A model generated the notes under the pieces. That model saw only the letters and a program-made list of their open reading frames with translations. It was not told the origin of the DNA and made no database searches. A DNA stretch of 64,000 nt from assembly GCF_000264905.1 (NCBI RefSeq), contig NW_006763140.1:723575-787574 (forward strand), written 5' to 3'. Shown in pieces: positions 45,701-57,889 of this stretch. The first letter of the stretch is position 1. Each line of letters starts with the position of its first letter. The translations under genes and the position numbers were made by a program. The stretch comes from Stereum hirsutum FP-91666 SS1. Its lineage: Eukaryota; Basidiomycota; Agaricomycetes; Russulales; Stereaceae.

Positions 45701-48055
45701 ATCTACCGAAAGCCGCGAGGGCGGTATTTTCGAAGGAGAGGGAGGCTATGAAGGAGCCAAGGTGGTGGGAGGCGAAGAGCCACGCTGTGCCCAATGGGAA
45801 TGTGATCGTGAAGGAGGACGACTGGGGGAGTATCATCGCGTTTACGCTGAGGTGCGTCCGTACCCCACCGTGCTAATTCCTCTGTGGCACTCATCTTGAC
45901 TGTTGATCTGTTGAATGACCTTTTGCGGCACACAGTTCGACTGACTATCAACATGAGCTGGCGAAGTTGTCGCTTCCTCGTGGAGTCGCAAGTCCTGCCG
46001 CACCTTCGTCCCCTACTCCTGGCTTACCTTCGTCGCCCCCTGCTTCAACTGCTGCTACTTCATCATTCAAGTTCTTCTCATCACCTTCGAAACCTAATCC
46101 GGATAAGGAAGACACCGTGTGGCACGAACCCGAATCATGTTCAGCTATCATAACTCGCAAAGAACACCCTCGAGATCCTTCGTCACTCCTCTCCATTCGA
46201 GACGTGCTACGGAATAAAGCACCTTTGGACGTCACTGCTGGCCTCCCATCGTCCATGTTCACAGCTTTTGGTTCCCTGTCCAATCGAAACATCAGTAATC
46301 CGCCACCTTCCGCCTGGGCCAAACCTGCCGTCGAGCTTGATACGCACGCTGCCGACGGGCACGTCTCTGCCGTTGGAGAGAATTCTGAGACTGCGGGCAA
46401 GATACTTCAGGATATGGAGAGTGGTTCGGCGGTGACGAAGGGAAACATTTCGGATCTGGAGGGTTCTGCATTCGTAGAGGCGAATATCCGGAGGGGAAAG
46501 ACGTCCTCGATTATTTCTACGGAGAGCAATAGTACGGTTGGGCCGGAGACTTCGACGTCGGTGTCGTCGATTGAGTTTCCAAGTGTGCCGCCGCCGTTAC
46601 CGCCGAAGAGTCTTGATGTCGTGGATGAATCTCCCGAGGGATCGTCAAAACCGTCGCTTGGGACGTCTTCGACTGGAAACAGCGACACTCAGATCACTAG
46701 TCCTGCGTCTACCGCCAACTCAAACGTCCACGCCCCGGTCCCTTCCGCTAATGACGCCGCGAATGTATCCCTCTCTTGGACTAATACGCTTACTCAAGCT
46801 ATGCGTTCCATGCTGAAACCCGTCGATGTACCTCGTACCCCTTCTCCTGTCTCCAACTTCAAGAGACACCACGGTCTACTGTCCACCGACCCACTTCTGA
46901 TCGATGAACGGCCGCACATCAAATACGACTGGACGATTGGGAAGCGGTTGAAGTTTAGTTGTACGGTGTATTATGCGAAGCAGTTCGATGCGCTCAGGAG
47001 AAGATGTGGAATCGATGATATTTTCGTGAAGAGTATGGCATGGAGCGAGAATTGGATGGCGGATGGTGGAAAGAGCAAGAGTAATTTCTTCAAGACGGGG
47101 GATGATAGGTTTATCATCAAGACGCTGGTCAATGCGTGGAACGTGGCGGACTTGTGAGTCTTATCCCCCCTCTGTGCGTATGTGTGGCGCCCGTTTAACG
47201 AAACATTAACATTCTAGGCAGGTGTTAATTGAGCTTGGACCGTCGTATTTTCGGTATATGGAGTCGACGTCCAACAGGGCTTCTATTCTGGCGAAGCTCT
47301 TGGGCTTTTATACCGTCGAAGTGCGGAACCTTGAGACCGGGACTGTACAGGCGAAGGCGGATCTTCTCGTCATGGAGAACCTCTTTTATAACCAGAAGAT
47401 TGGCAAGACTTTTGACTTGAAGGGTATACAGGGGAGGAAGGTCAAGGCTAATACCAACGCTTCAACGTCAAAGACACTGTTCGATGGAGAGTGGATGGAA
47501 GGTGAGTGCTCACAGCATGGAAATCTGCTCCGAGACTGACAGCTAGTCGGACAGGTCAAGAGCGTGCTCTCACTCTCGTTCACCCACACTCGAAAGTCGT
47601 ACTTCAAGAAGGTATCAAGCATGACTGCGACTTCCTCACCAAGAGTAACATCATGGACTACTCGTGAGTCCGATGATCCTTGTTTCAATTCGCTTCTTAG
47701 CTGATGTCATTTTGTTCAGGCTTCTTCTTGGGATCAACGAAGAGAAGAAGGAAATTGTATGCGGTCTGGTCGACACGATTGGAAGCTACACCTTCGCGAA
47801 GACATTGGAATACAAAGCCAAGCAAGGTCTCGCTGGCACAGGCAAAGACGTCACCGTCATTCCTCCGAACGAGTACGAAGAACGGTTCGTTTCGTCTATG
47901 GACAGTTACTTTGTTGCATGTCCAGGTGCGTCTTTCGCTCTTTGGTGGTCGAGGTGTTCTTTATTCAACTTCGCCGCCATGCAGATAAATGGTCGAAACC
48001 TCCCGACGACAAGAAACTTCCTCACGACCCAATGCAGCTCTCCAGTGTCCTATGA
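42724..48055 (+). CDS. FAB1: Fab1/PIKfyve-type phosphatidylinositol-3-phosphate 5-kinase, short form
   Basis: This lipid kinase makes phosphatidylinositol-3,5-bisphosphate on vacuole and endosome membranes. The ATG at 42724 (MAAAQKPLPSVPPRPHINSL) leads to a charged helical region (LANFIRRALEEEFTEIAREG; KKEK-rich). Next is the conserved Cys-rich region (RYLRCGPRARWDTALYYGSG, WQSCRECGETTARC, SFAKFLEFLIYSP), then a long Ser-rich linker. The C-terminal kinase domain contains GGKSKSNFFKTGDDRFIIKT, FDLKGIQGRKVKAN, SNIMDYSLLLGI, GLVDTIGSYTFAKTLEYKAK and an activation-loop segment NEYEERFVSSMDSYFVACPD. It ends MQLSSVL at TGA 48053-48055. About nine exons and 1600 residues. No FYVE finger and no TCP-1/Cpn60-like domain precede the Cys-rich region, unlike yeast Fab1. 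Confidence 0.87.
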
Positions 48056-48754
48056 GTAGTCCACTCACGCGTCTGACTCTTCTCTCTCTTTGCTCTCCTA
48101 TGTACTCTTGCTCTCACTCTTTTTTCGTCACTCGTCACGCCTTGCATCGCATCGATTAGCAATTGTTGTAAACTACATTCCACTGCACTGAACTTCTGTA
48201 TACCGCAATCTTGTTGTCATTCATGCTCATCTTCATTTCCTTGCACAGGATGACTTTTCAAGGCAGGACTGGAATAGGTGTTACGCCTCGGGCAGAGCCC
48301 GATTGGACTTCGCCACACTTCGTCTAGTCAGAGTTCAAGTATTTCTACAAGCCCGCTTGAGCCGTGGATAAGCTGGCCGTCGCTAGATAGACGTCTGAAG
48401 CCTTGGGTGAATTTCTGCCCCCAGCCAAGATATTATTTGGATCGTCAGAAGTGCTATGAGAGGATCGAATCGTCACTCACAGACGGTTGAGTAGAATATG
48501 TTTACCAATTGTCTCTGTCGTGCTCTTGGTGTGCATCAGTCAGACTTCAGACGCATTCGGAAGTACGATGACTGATCATGTACCGATGCCGGTGTGAGCT
48601 GCGATGACGCAAGTCGAGAGCTCTTGGTGGTTATTCGGGTTGGCTTATATAGAGACAGTTGTCTCTGGATGTTTACAATATCTTCGCACATAAGACTGGA
48701 CAAGCCTATTTGGTTTCATCTTCGCTACTCATTCTAGGCTAAACAGCAACAAAT
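48056..48754. promoter_or_regulatory. Intergenic with the TATA box of the SDR gene
   Basis: 3' flank of FAB1, then TATATAG at 48646-48652, about 105 bp before the SDR start codon. No other feature was seen. Confidence 0.45.
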
Positions 48755-50107
48755 ATGGTCGCTCGCCCGCTTTTCGTTGTAGCTGGTGTAGGCGCCGGGC
48801 ACGGTGAGCCCTACTCTTTGTGCACGCGTTCTCATGAAGGCAAAGTTCTGACTGGATGGTATCTATGACTATAGGGACAGGCGCTGCTTCCGCGTATGCT
48901 TATTCATCTCCAGCCCTAGGTGCTTGAGATATACGGCTGACATGGCTCTAGCCGCGTGTTTTCTAAGGCGGGGTATCGCGTCGCTTTGATCGCGCGGAAC
49001 GCCGATAGCTTGAACGAGTTTGCCAGTGAACTTAACTCTCAAGGCGGCGAGGTACAAAATCTCGTTCATAAGGTCGTCTTTTGTACTGATCCCCACGTTC
49101 TCTAGGTTGCTGCCTTTCCTATCAAAGAGTACGGGTACAAGGATATCCACTCCGCTTTTGAGGCCATCAAGAAACAATGGCCTGATTCTGAGATCCGTGC
49201 AGCGCTCTGGAACGCAGGCTATGGAGCTTGGAAACCATTCCTGGAGCTCACGGAGGAAGAGGTCACAGAATCAGTCAAGACAAACGTGACAGCGGCATTT
49301 TCGTTTTCTCGCGAGGTCATTCTCGCTTTCAAACAGCTCCCCTTGAATGAGCTTGGGAAGCGTGGAACTCTGCTGTTTACCGGGGCAACGGCTTCGCTGA
49401 GAGGTAACACTACGGTGGGTACTTGGTCTTCTCGAAGTCTCTGCGCATCGGAGTCGTATCTTCCTTCCAAAATAACCCGTGGCTTATCCGAACCTCTTCG
49501 ATTGTATTTATCCTCATGCAGACGTCTGGCTTCGCTGCTGGAAAGTTTGGAGAGCGCGCGTTGTCGCAGAGTTTAGCGAAGGAGTTTGGGAAGGACAACA
49601 TCCACGTGAGTGTCGTCGCTCCCGTATAATTCGTGAACATTGTCTGACAGGCCCATCTGCTCTCGCAATTAGGTTGCTCATGTGAGTATCAAGCTAATGT
49701 CCTTCCTTTCATGCTTCTGACGGATGTGCACGACGACATAGGCCATAATTGATGGAGGTCAGTTCAAGTTTCTTGCAGGTGATGCGGCGTTCTCACTGCG
49801 CAACCTACAGGTATTCTCACCGAGCGTAGCCGATCCCGACATGGGGAGGAGTGGGAGTCCAATCCCGACGTTAGACTGGACCCTGAGAGCATCGCTAAGG
49901 TTAGACATATGTTCTCGCCTTTTGACTGCTGTTACTCTTGGCTCTACTCACACTGGATTGGCAGTCCTATCTTTACCTCACGAATCAGGATAGGTCAGCA
50001 TGGACGTGGGAGCTTGATCGTGAGTGTATCCCTCTCTTCGACGCGTGAAGAAGTCATCGCTCAACTTTTCGTTTGCGATAGTCCGTCCTGCCCACGAGAA
50101 ATGGTAG
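48755..50107 (+). CDS. Short-chain dehydrogenase/reductase-fold protein lacking the catalytic Tyr
   Basis: An NAD(P)-binding Rossmann protein of about 250 residues in about eight exons. The start is ATG 48755 (MVARPLFVVAGVGAGHGTGA), with a Gly-rich dinucleotide loop. RVFSKAGYRVALIARNADSL, RAALWNAGYGAWKPFLEL (the NAG structural motif), GTLLFTGATASLRGNTT and the segment TSGFAAGKFGERALSQSLAK follow. In the last, the usual YxxxK reads FxxxK. Further on are VAHAIIDGGILTER and SAWTWELDLRPAHEKW before TAG 50105-50107. The GFAAGK plus IDG pattern marks a known atypical SDR branch in bacteria and fungi where Tyr is absent, so loss here is probably family-wide, not decay. Substrate unknown. It precedes the alcohol oxidase on the same strand, about 2.1 kb away. 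Confidence 0.83.
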
Positions 50108-52257
50108 ACGCAAGGTTTGAATGTCGGATGTTGTGTAAACCCTTCTGTAAAGTACTGAAGCATAGATTATGAAGAGCCTCGACAATACATTGTATCTGCT
50201 TGTATATGAATGTCCGGTTTTTGAGATAGTGACTCAAAGCTGTCCTGCAAAGAAATTGAGCATTGGCTTGAGGAACGCCACACGATGTGGCCAGACATCG
50301 TTCAAAAAAAATTACGTCATGCCACGAGAGCGGTCGATGACTCGACCAATCGCAGGCGCTCGGTCCTTCCACCTTGCCTCGATCGTCCTCTCGTCTGCTA
50401 TCTAGCCATGGGTTGTAGCGGAGACCTCGAATAGCAGGTATACTGATTGTGCGTCTATCTCTTTTTTGCAATCACTGTAACACCAATATCACTTGTAATG
50501 AGCGAAGACAGTGCAAAGACAATGTCTAAAACACGCTCCCCAAATAAGCTCCCACCAAGTTCATGCATCTCGTGATAAACTTGACGGATCCTGCACTCTT
50601 GTTATGGAGTACGTGTGGATCATTTATAGAGGTCGGTTCTCTGTGATGTGCGCCCACCGCTAGAGATAGATAAACGGCGGAATGTTTATGCTGCGTGCTC
50701 TCCTCATCGCTTCTTCAGATTTTTGCCCCAGAATTTAGTATCAAATATCAGGCAGTATTTCTTTCCATGCGACTTGCTCAAAATTCTTGTCTCTGCACGC
50801 AGGCAAGTGTTGCTTGACGGCTGCGTTTTTTCTGCTTTTCTGCTCCCCAAGCGAATGCTGTCTATGGCCGCGCTCAACCAATGACTCTCGTTAAAGTCTC
50901 TGCATGGGGCTAGAAAGGAAACTTACTCTACGCTCGTCATGGGTCGCCTGACGTTCTCCAAAAGACCCAGCGTTCAAGACATGTCCGCGTCCTCGGACTC
51001 TCCAGGGAGTCAAGAGACTCTTTTAGTGCAGTCACTTGTCATAAACAAGCGCTTAACTTCCCTTCTCTTTTGCCCGTGACTGGGGTGGATACGCAAACCA
51101 CCAGGGCACAAGAGGTCAAGCGACCTGCTGTTTCAATTATACGGGCTTGTTCGTGTGTTTTCGGGAAGAAGAACGCAAGTCTGCGTAGGCGAAGCGGCAG
51201 GCAGTTGGCTGGTCAGTTGCGCCCAATCCAAACTTTACCTCTCTAATACACCGGCATTCCCAAGCTTCGCAGGTTTATAGCGTTCGTTTGTCCTCCGGAA
51301 GAATTGTTTGCCTATCTGTGAAGGAGCTATCCCCATCCTGCGAAACCAGTGCGACACGTTACCCCTCTACTCTCAACTGCAGGTCAGAGATCATCATCAG
51401 GAGGGAAAATCCTGACACCGATAATTTGTCAAAAGCCAAGCGATATACCCCGCATTGGCCCTGGAAGGCTATTACCCCACACTTTGATCTGAAGTCACCC
51501 GGAAGGCGGGAAGCCATACCAGATGCCCCTTTGAGTGAAGCGCGAGCGGTGTGACCCAATAGGGGCTGGCGTTGTCCACACTCCAAATATGGACACAATT
51601 ACATTCTCGGACGGGTCATGGAGAAGCTGCACAGAAATGCTATGCAATGCTCTTGTTGGGCTCTACGCCACTGCGAGCAGCATAGCGCTCTTCACGTACC
51701 CACGGAACATTTGAGCCCGTCTCAGCCGAAATTCCATTCACTTGATCATTCTGATCTCTCATGCCGAGGTCTCCTGCGCAACTTCACCTTGGGACCCACC
51801 GTCCTATGACTTCATCTCGGCAGTCCTCAATATTGATAGTTTTGTTACAGCTAACCATTTCTCTTTCATGACTCTCGACTGACAACTTTGGGAGTAGAGG
51901 CTGAGGGATCTTCCTGGACCGTCTTTGAAGAGGCGGGCCTCATGATGATAATTCTCGTCAACGGGAGCCCGCTAGAATCTGGCACGAACCAATCCAGAAT
52001 CTTACCAGGAAGAAGACGATAGGAGCACCACAGTCACGTTCAAGACCATCCCCTCCTGGTTTCTGTCCTAGAACAACCCCATGACGAAAGGGAGTGGGTC
52101 AGGTCTCCGGTTCTCTCGCGAGCACTCTTACATGATTGGCTCAGCACAGTACTTTCCTCTCTCATAAATACCCTCGTCCAAGGATAGGTCAGACGCATAC
52201 CCCCCTGACCTCCACTCAGAACTCTACCTCATTTCGTACTCTCACCACCCAAACAAC
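50108..52257. other. Intergenic with the TATA box of the alcohol oxidase gene
   Basis: 2.15 kb, among the longest gene-free stretches here. Open frames at 51288-51554 (+) and 51359-51598 (-) overlap and show no recognisable family. CATAAATA at 52163-52170, about 90 bp before the ATG at 52258, is the likely TATA-type core element. Confidence 0.45.
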
Positions 52258-55200
52258 ATGGTCCACCCTCAGGAAGTCGATGTCATCGTAGCTGGGTACG
52301 TTCATCGCTCTCCTACCTTCGAGTCTCCCCTCTGAACTACTTCTCTCGTAGTGGCGGTCCTGCAGGTTCGTCTACTAGACCTTTCTCGGAGATAAATTAT
52401 GTTCTAAGCTGCCCGAATTGCAGGATGTGTTGTTGCTGGACGAATGGCCTATGTTCGTCTGCGCCTTTACTTCACATGCTCGTCGCACTGACTCTCCCTC
52501 TGTAGGCCGACCCAAACCTCAAGGTCATGCTCATTGAAGGTGGGCCATCGCGCTATTTGATTATGTTGTATATTCGTACTCAAATCACTATTAGGCGGCA
52601 TGAACAACCGCGATGACCCGTGGGTATATAGGCCTGGTATCTATGTGAGGAACATGCAACGCGACGGAATGTGCGTACTCTCCAATGTCCTTATCTTGGT
52701 GACTGCTGACCCCTTTGGTGGCAGCAATGACAAAGCGACCTTCTACACCGACACCATGGAGTCATCCTACATGAGGGGCCGCCGTAGTATCGTGCCGTAA
52801 GCCCCACTTACCAACCTCATTAGACCGCTGCTGATCCGTCATCTTCCAGCTGTGCCAACATTCTCGGTGGTGGAAGCAGGTAGAATTCCTTCCATTGTTT
52901 TCCCTCATCGTCGAGTTCCCCGTTAATTCTTTCTTCAGCATCAACTTCCAGATGTACACAAGGGCTTCGGCGTCCGACTGGGGTCAGTGTGCTACCGTGT
53001 CTGTGACTTCACTTTCAGTTCTCACGATTTGATCGTCCAGATGACTTCAAGACCGAAGGATGGAGTTATGAGGATCTCCTTCCTCTGATGAAGCGGGTAA
53101 ATGTTCCTCCGGCTACCTCCTTTCTCTCGACGCTGATGTCTTCGACCTTGACTCTCAGCTCGAGAACTACCAGAAGCCCGTCAACAATGACACGCACGGT
53201 TACGACGGCCCCATCGCCATCAGTAACGGTGGCTGCATCTCCGCACTTGCTCAAGATTTCCTTCGTGCGTCCGACGCTATCGGTATTCCCTACAGCGGTA
53301 AGTTTTCGTCTCGATATGACGTCGTAACTATCTCTGAAAATATATTTTCGATCCAGATGATATCCAGGGTATCTCTACCGTCTTTGCCGCTCAATTTCGG
53401 TATTTGCTTACCTTCTCCGTTAGACTGTAAAACCGCAAACGCCTCCGAAATCTGGGCCAAGTATATCAACAGACATACCGGAAGGCGAAGTGACGCCGCT
53501 ACTGGTAATATTTTTTTCTTGATATATTTTCTCTCTCTAACATCTGTGTATAGCCTATGTTCACAGCGTCATGGATGTCCAGACGAATCTCTACCTTCGA
53601 ACCAATGCTCGCGTCAACCGCGTCATCTTCGAGGGCGACAAGGCTGTGGGTGTAGCCTACGTTCCTTCGCGCAACCGTGCCCACGGTGGTAAATTGATTG
53701 AGACCATAGTAAGCTTTCTCCTTCTTGAGTTCTCATTGGGCCATTTTTGACGAGGTGATCCGTAGGTGAGGGCAAACAAGTGTGTCGTCCTTAGCTCCGG
53801 TACTCTCGGTACTCCGTCAGTTATTTTCATCTTTTCCCTACCCCCCATGAACACGAGCTGATGTCGTTTACGATAACTAGGCAAATCCTCGAGCGCTCTG
53901 GTGTCGGTAGCTCAGATCTGTTGAAGAAGTTGGATATCAAGGTTGTCAGCGACCTCCCTGGTGTAGGGTATGGTCCTGTTCATCTTCACTTCTTTCATTG
54001 TTCGTGCGCTAATCCTCCGTCTATCACTCTAGCGAGCAATACCAGGATCATTACACAACCCTCTCTGGTATGTCTCAGCGAAGTCACGGTTTTCGTGTGG
54101 CTGACTGTATCTCACAATGAATTTAGTTTACCGTGTGTCCGAGGAAAGCTTCACATTGGATGACTTCTTGCGTGGTGACAAAGAAGCGCGAAGAGAGGTG
54201 TGTTCACATCTACTCTCCTTTTTTTCCCCCATAAATCCTGTTAACATATGCCCCGCAGTTGTTCCAAGAGTGGGAGGTTTCTCCTGAGAAAGCCCGCCTC
54301 TCTTCGAACGCCATCGATGCCGGCTTCAAGATCCGCCCAAGCGAGGAGGAACTGAAAGAGATGGGCCCCGAGTTCAACGCCCTGTGGGACAGGTACTTCA
54401 AGGATAAACCCGACAAGCCCGTCATGTATGCCTTCCGCTCGACTTAATGAGCATCAAGAACTAATCACATTACTATTTAGGTTCGGCTCGATCGTCTCGG
54501 GTGCCTATGCCGACCACGCCCTCCTTCCACCGGGCAAGTATATCACTATGTATGTACCACTATGTTGCTCCCTCCGCGTTTATGAGCACCTAACACTTCT
54601 ATCCCACAGGTTCCAATACCTGGAGTACCCTGCTAGCCGTGGCAGGATCCATATCACCTCGCAGAGCCCATACGTCGAGCCTACCTTCGACAGTGGTTTT
54701 ATGAACAACAAGGCCGACTTCGCGCCCATCCGCTGGTGCTACAAGAGGACCCGCGAGATTGCGAGGCGTATGGATGGTGCGTGCCGTCTTTCTTCCTCTG
54801 GTCGTTAACGCTCCTTACCTGATTTGTGTTGTATATAGCCTTCCGCGGCGAGCTCACCTCGCATCATCCACACTTCCACCCTGCCTCCCCGGCCGCATGC
54901 AGGGATATTGATATCCAGACCGCGAAGAAGATCCTCCCTGATGGATTTACCGTCGGCATTCACATGGGTACCTGGCATCGCCCCGGAGAGCCCTTCGACC
55001 CCTCGAAGGTTCACGAGGACATCAAATACACGAAGGAGGATGATCAGGCTATAGACGACTGGATCGCGGACCATGTTGAGACTACATGGCACAGTCTGGG
55101 AACGTGCGGTACGTCTGATAGTTTACTTTTTGGATGGAGTTTGACTTACTGGTGACGATACGTAGCGATGAAGCCCAGGGAACAGGGTGGCGTTGTTGAC

Positions 55201-55560
55201 TCTAGGCTTAACGTCTTTGGCACCAAGAACCTGAAGGTCTGCGACTTGTCGATCTGCCCGGTACGTCTGCCTTTGCCCATCTGTATGACCATTATTTAGT
55301 TCACACGCATTTCAGGACAACCTCGGCACGAACACTTACTCCTCCGCTTTGCTCGTCGGCGAGAAGGGCGCTAGCTTGTTGGCCGAAGATTTGGGTACGC
55401 CTCGGGCCGCTTTCTACTGTTATCCGTCTGTATCACTTGCATTCGCTCATATTTGTTCACCCTCGCATAAACAGGCCTGAAGATCAAGACGCCTCACGCC
55501 GCTGTCCCTCACGCCCCTGTGCCGACTGGCAAGCCTGGCACCCAGTTGCACAGGCGTTGA
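52258..55560 (+). CDS. AOX: Alcohol (methanol) oxidase, GMC flavoprotein
   Basis: Oxidises methanol and short alcohols to aldehydes with release of hydrogen peroxide. The start at 52258 (MVHPQEVDVIVAGGGPAGC) gives the FAD-binding GxGxxG motif. Then come LKVMLIEGGMNNRDDPWVYR, ANILGGGSSINFQMYTRASA, DWDDFKTEGWSYEDLLPLMK, LYLRTNARVNRVIFEGDKAV, GTLGTPQILERSGVG and QYLEYPASRGRIHITSQSPY. The catalytic region has WHSLGTCAMKPREQGGVVDS (His) and DNLGTNTYSSALLVGEKGAS (Asn). The opening, domain order and length of about 650 residues match fungal alcohol oxidases rather than glucose or aryl-alcohol oxidases. There are over 15 exons. The C-terminus is TGKPGTQLHRR, with no SKL-like peroxisomal signal, and there is no N-terminal signal peptide. 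TGA is at 55558-55560. Confidence 0.93.
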
Positions 55561-55943
55561 GTGACTGAGCCCGACGTTCATCGGTCTGCGTGCTGTATGA
55601 TCGTCTTGTGTCAATGACATTGTCCTCGCCTATTTTTCCTATCGTCATTTTGCTCGCGGTCCCTTACCACTATCCATGTTTTGTATGATTCCACTGTACG
55701 ACCGTGTACGATGCGATAACCGCTGAAGTTGGAAGTTGTATGTACGTTCTCGTTTTGTCCGATATGTACTCGTAGTCTTTTGCTCGAATTTCATTGTCAT
55801 GTGGAGTATCAGTCGATATGTGTCGACAGTTGTCGACAGTCCCGGACATTTCCAGCAAATAAGGGTTCGAAGAGTTGGATTGATATAGGTTCATGGGATA
55901 TGTGAATGTAATGAGTACGGTGTACGGGAACAAGTCTATGACT
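55561..55943. other. Convergent intergenic region
   Basis: 3' flanks of the alcohol oxidase (+) and the membrane protein gene (-). A short direct repeat, TGTCGACAGT, occurs twice near 55822-55844. No gene was seen. Confidence 0.4.
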
Positions 55944-57578
55944 TCATGCAGTCGCGTAACTGGGAGGAGGCCCGGGCATGAATGGGATCTCCTGGTCAAC
56001 AAATGCGGAAATATCAATGATGTTATCTCCTGAGACCTCATTTTGGGATGGGAGCGACGGGAGCGAAGTATGCCGGGAGTGCGTGATAGGCAGATCTCGA
56101 GTATTTGTGGTCCGTTTTGGATCGCTGGGCATAGCAGATGTTGGAGGTAATATGAACGGTGTGATAGTCTCCGACGTGGCTATCGCGTAAGCAGAAAGTG
56201 ATAAGAGGCCCAATAGGCTGTGAGACAAGCTCAATGTACTTGACATACCTTCATTCACGTTGCTCCTCTGCGCTCCATGGACGAGGAGCATAGGGTCGAT
56301 TGTCTCCCGTAATACTGTCTTTCGGCGCGCGGCGGACCTTCTTCGCCAAATACAAACTGAAAGAGCCGCCAGAGCAATGATACATAAAATGACAGGCACT
56401 ACCGAGCCCACGATTGATGTGACGTGCGAATGGTGTACCGACGCAGGTGATGTAGCCGTATTGATGCTCATGCTGGTAGATGAAGCTGATTCGTTCGACT
56501 GCGTGGGACTGAGCGAGGGTATATATGCCTTTGACGATTGGACTGTAATGTAGTCGAGGTAAAATTGGTTCGGCTCGCTTGCGGTGATCTCGAGTGTATG
56601 TTGTTGCTCTTCTCGGGATAGAGGGAACGTTGCGCTTATGAAGGCAAAGTTTACCCATGCTCCTGGGTGGGGCGTGACGCGTACACCGGTTGGAACACCA
56701 CCGTCGAGTGTATATGTAGCAACGGGTGCCGTGCTATTTAAGGATATCCCATACACAATGACCGCCCACCCTAGACCACAAAAAATTGAACACGTCAGCA
56801 TATGCCAGAATAAAGAAGACTTGTGAATGATCAGTGAAAGGACCTGTGAAACTGAAGGACAGTGTGGCGCCTTCCTTCATGGCCCCCTTGGAGCTCGCGT
56901 TCATCACGTTATTGTCGTTGAGGTATGGAGTGTTATTAGTCCAGTCTGCTTCCGAGCTGTACTCCAAGTAAGGGCTGGTATCGTCGATGAGGAGTACGGA
57001 CGCGGGCGAGTTCTTTATTGAAAAATTGGAGGCCGTTTCGATAAGGAAGTAATCGAAAAGAAAGTTGGACGAGTTCGTCTGTGTCAAGATAGTGATTTCG
57101 ATAGTGTGATTGGTAGTAATTGATAGTGAATCGATGGTGAAGATATTTTGATGAGACAGTGTCACGTCCGCAGTCTCAGACTCGACGGTGTGAAGCGTAG
57201 GAATACCATCGTCTAATGCATAAATGATATCTGTGTTGATATTTGATCCATTTATTGCGGCCCACGCAGAAATGGAAGTTCCTACGAGAGGTGAGCGATT
57301 AGTATTGAGGCTCACAGAATTACTCACCTAGAAAAGTGTACGTTAAGCTCGACCCATTCATCCCGGATTGTGTTACCGTTCCAAGGTAGGTGGCGCTAGA
57401 TGCTGGAGACCGTATCAGTCCTGTGGCGACTCGGAGGCACCTGTAGATGTTTAACGACAGATTGCATACATGGGTTGTACACCCAGCCGTCGATTTGTCT
57501 TCCGCCAGATTGCGATGGATGTGGTGAATATACTATCGCTGAATCCCTATCATCCACTATGATCGTATAGGTCGACAT
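55944..57578 (-). CDS. Single-pass membrane protein with repeated beta-sandwich domains, tandem copy 1
   Basis: Function unknown. The start at 57578 (MSTYTIIVDDRDSAIVYSP) lacks a classical signal peptide. Two related beta-rich segments follow. The first has GSSLTYTFLGTSISAWAAIN, LDDGIPTLHTVES and NHTIEITILTQTNSSNFLFD. The second has ATLSFSFTG, WAVIVYGISLNSTAPVATYT, LDGGVPTGVRV and HTLEITASEPNQFYLDYITV. These resemble galactose-binding-like sandwich repeats. A Ser/Thr stalk leads to the membrane helix (IVGSVVPVILCIIALAALSV), basic CIWRRRSAARRK, and a cytosolic tail ending GPPPSYATA at TGA 55944-55946. The ectodomain has many NxS/T sites. Its paralogue is at 59491-61103. About six exons. Such proteins are abundant in Agaricomycetes; a carbohydrate or cell-wall sensing role is inference. 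Confidence 0.83.
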
Positions 57579-57697
57579 GAGGGGTCTGACGAATGAGTGA
57601 CAGGACTAATGTCGGGGAAGATTTCGGTCAGCGGGTGTAGCAAGAGAGCTGGTATTTATCTAGTCGCGTATGAGCCGTTGTTGTCATCCTGGATCAA
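57579..57697 (-). promoter_or_regulatory. Short promoter of membrane protein copy 1
   Basis: 119 bp between the start codon and a MITE. It contains GATAAATACC on the minus strand (57651-57660), about 75 bp upstream, a TATA-like element. Confidence 0.4.
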
Positions 57698-57889
57698 TGG
57701 ATGACTTCCCGTAGACAAAATGATATGTTTATTCGACACGATCACCGCCCGGAAACGCTCGGAAACAAAGACGGCAGCCACCTGCAGCCAACCAGTGAGC
57801 TGCGATCTTCATTTCGGAGCGTTGCCGAACAGCGATCGCGTTGAATCAATCCCAAATAAACATATCTTTTCTCTACGGGAAGTCATCCA
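57698..57889. mobile_element. Hairpin MITE with long inverted repeats, 192 bp
   Basis: The left arm starts TGGATGACTTCCCGTAGA and the right arm ends with its reverse complement. The arms match over about 36 bp with one substitution and one indel. A second, weaker inverted match continues inward (GATC...CGGAAACGCTCGGAAA against its partner near 57815-57837), so nearly the whole element can fold into a hairpin. A clean target duplication was not found; CAATGG lies near both ends but offset by one base. No coding capacity. It sits about 120 bp upstream of the adjacent start codon. Confidence 0.72.

Noticed and set aside
51288..51598. Overlapping + and - frames in the long gap before the alcohol oxidase
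   Set aside because: Neither has recognisable motifs, and each is the shadow of the other. No element ends were found around them.
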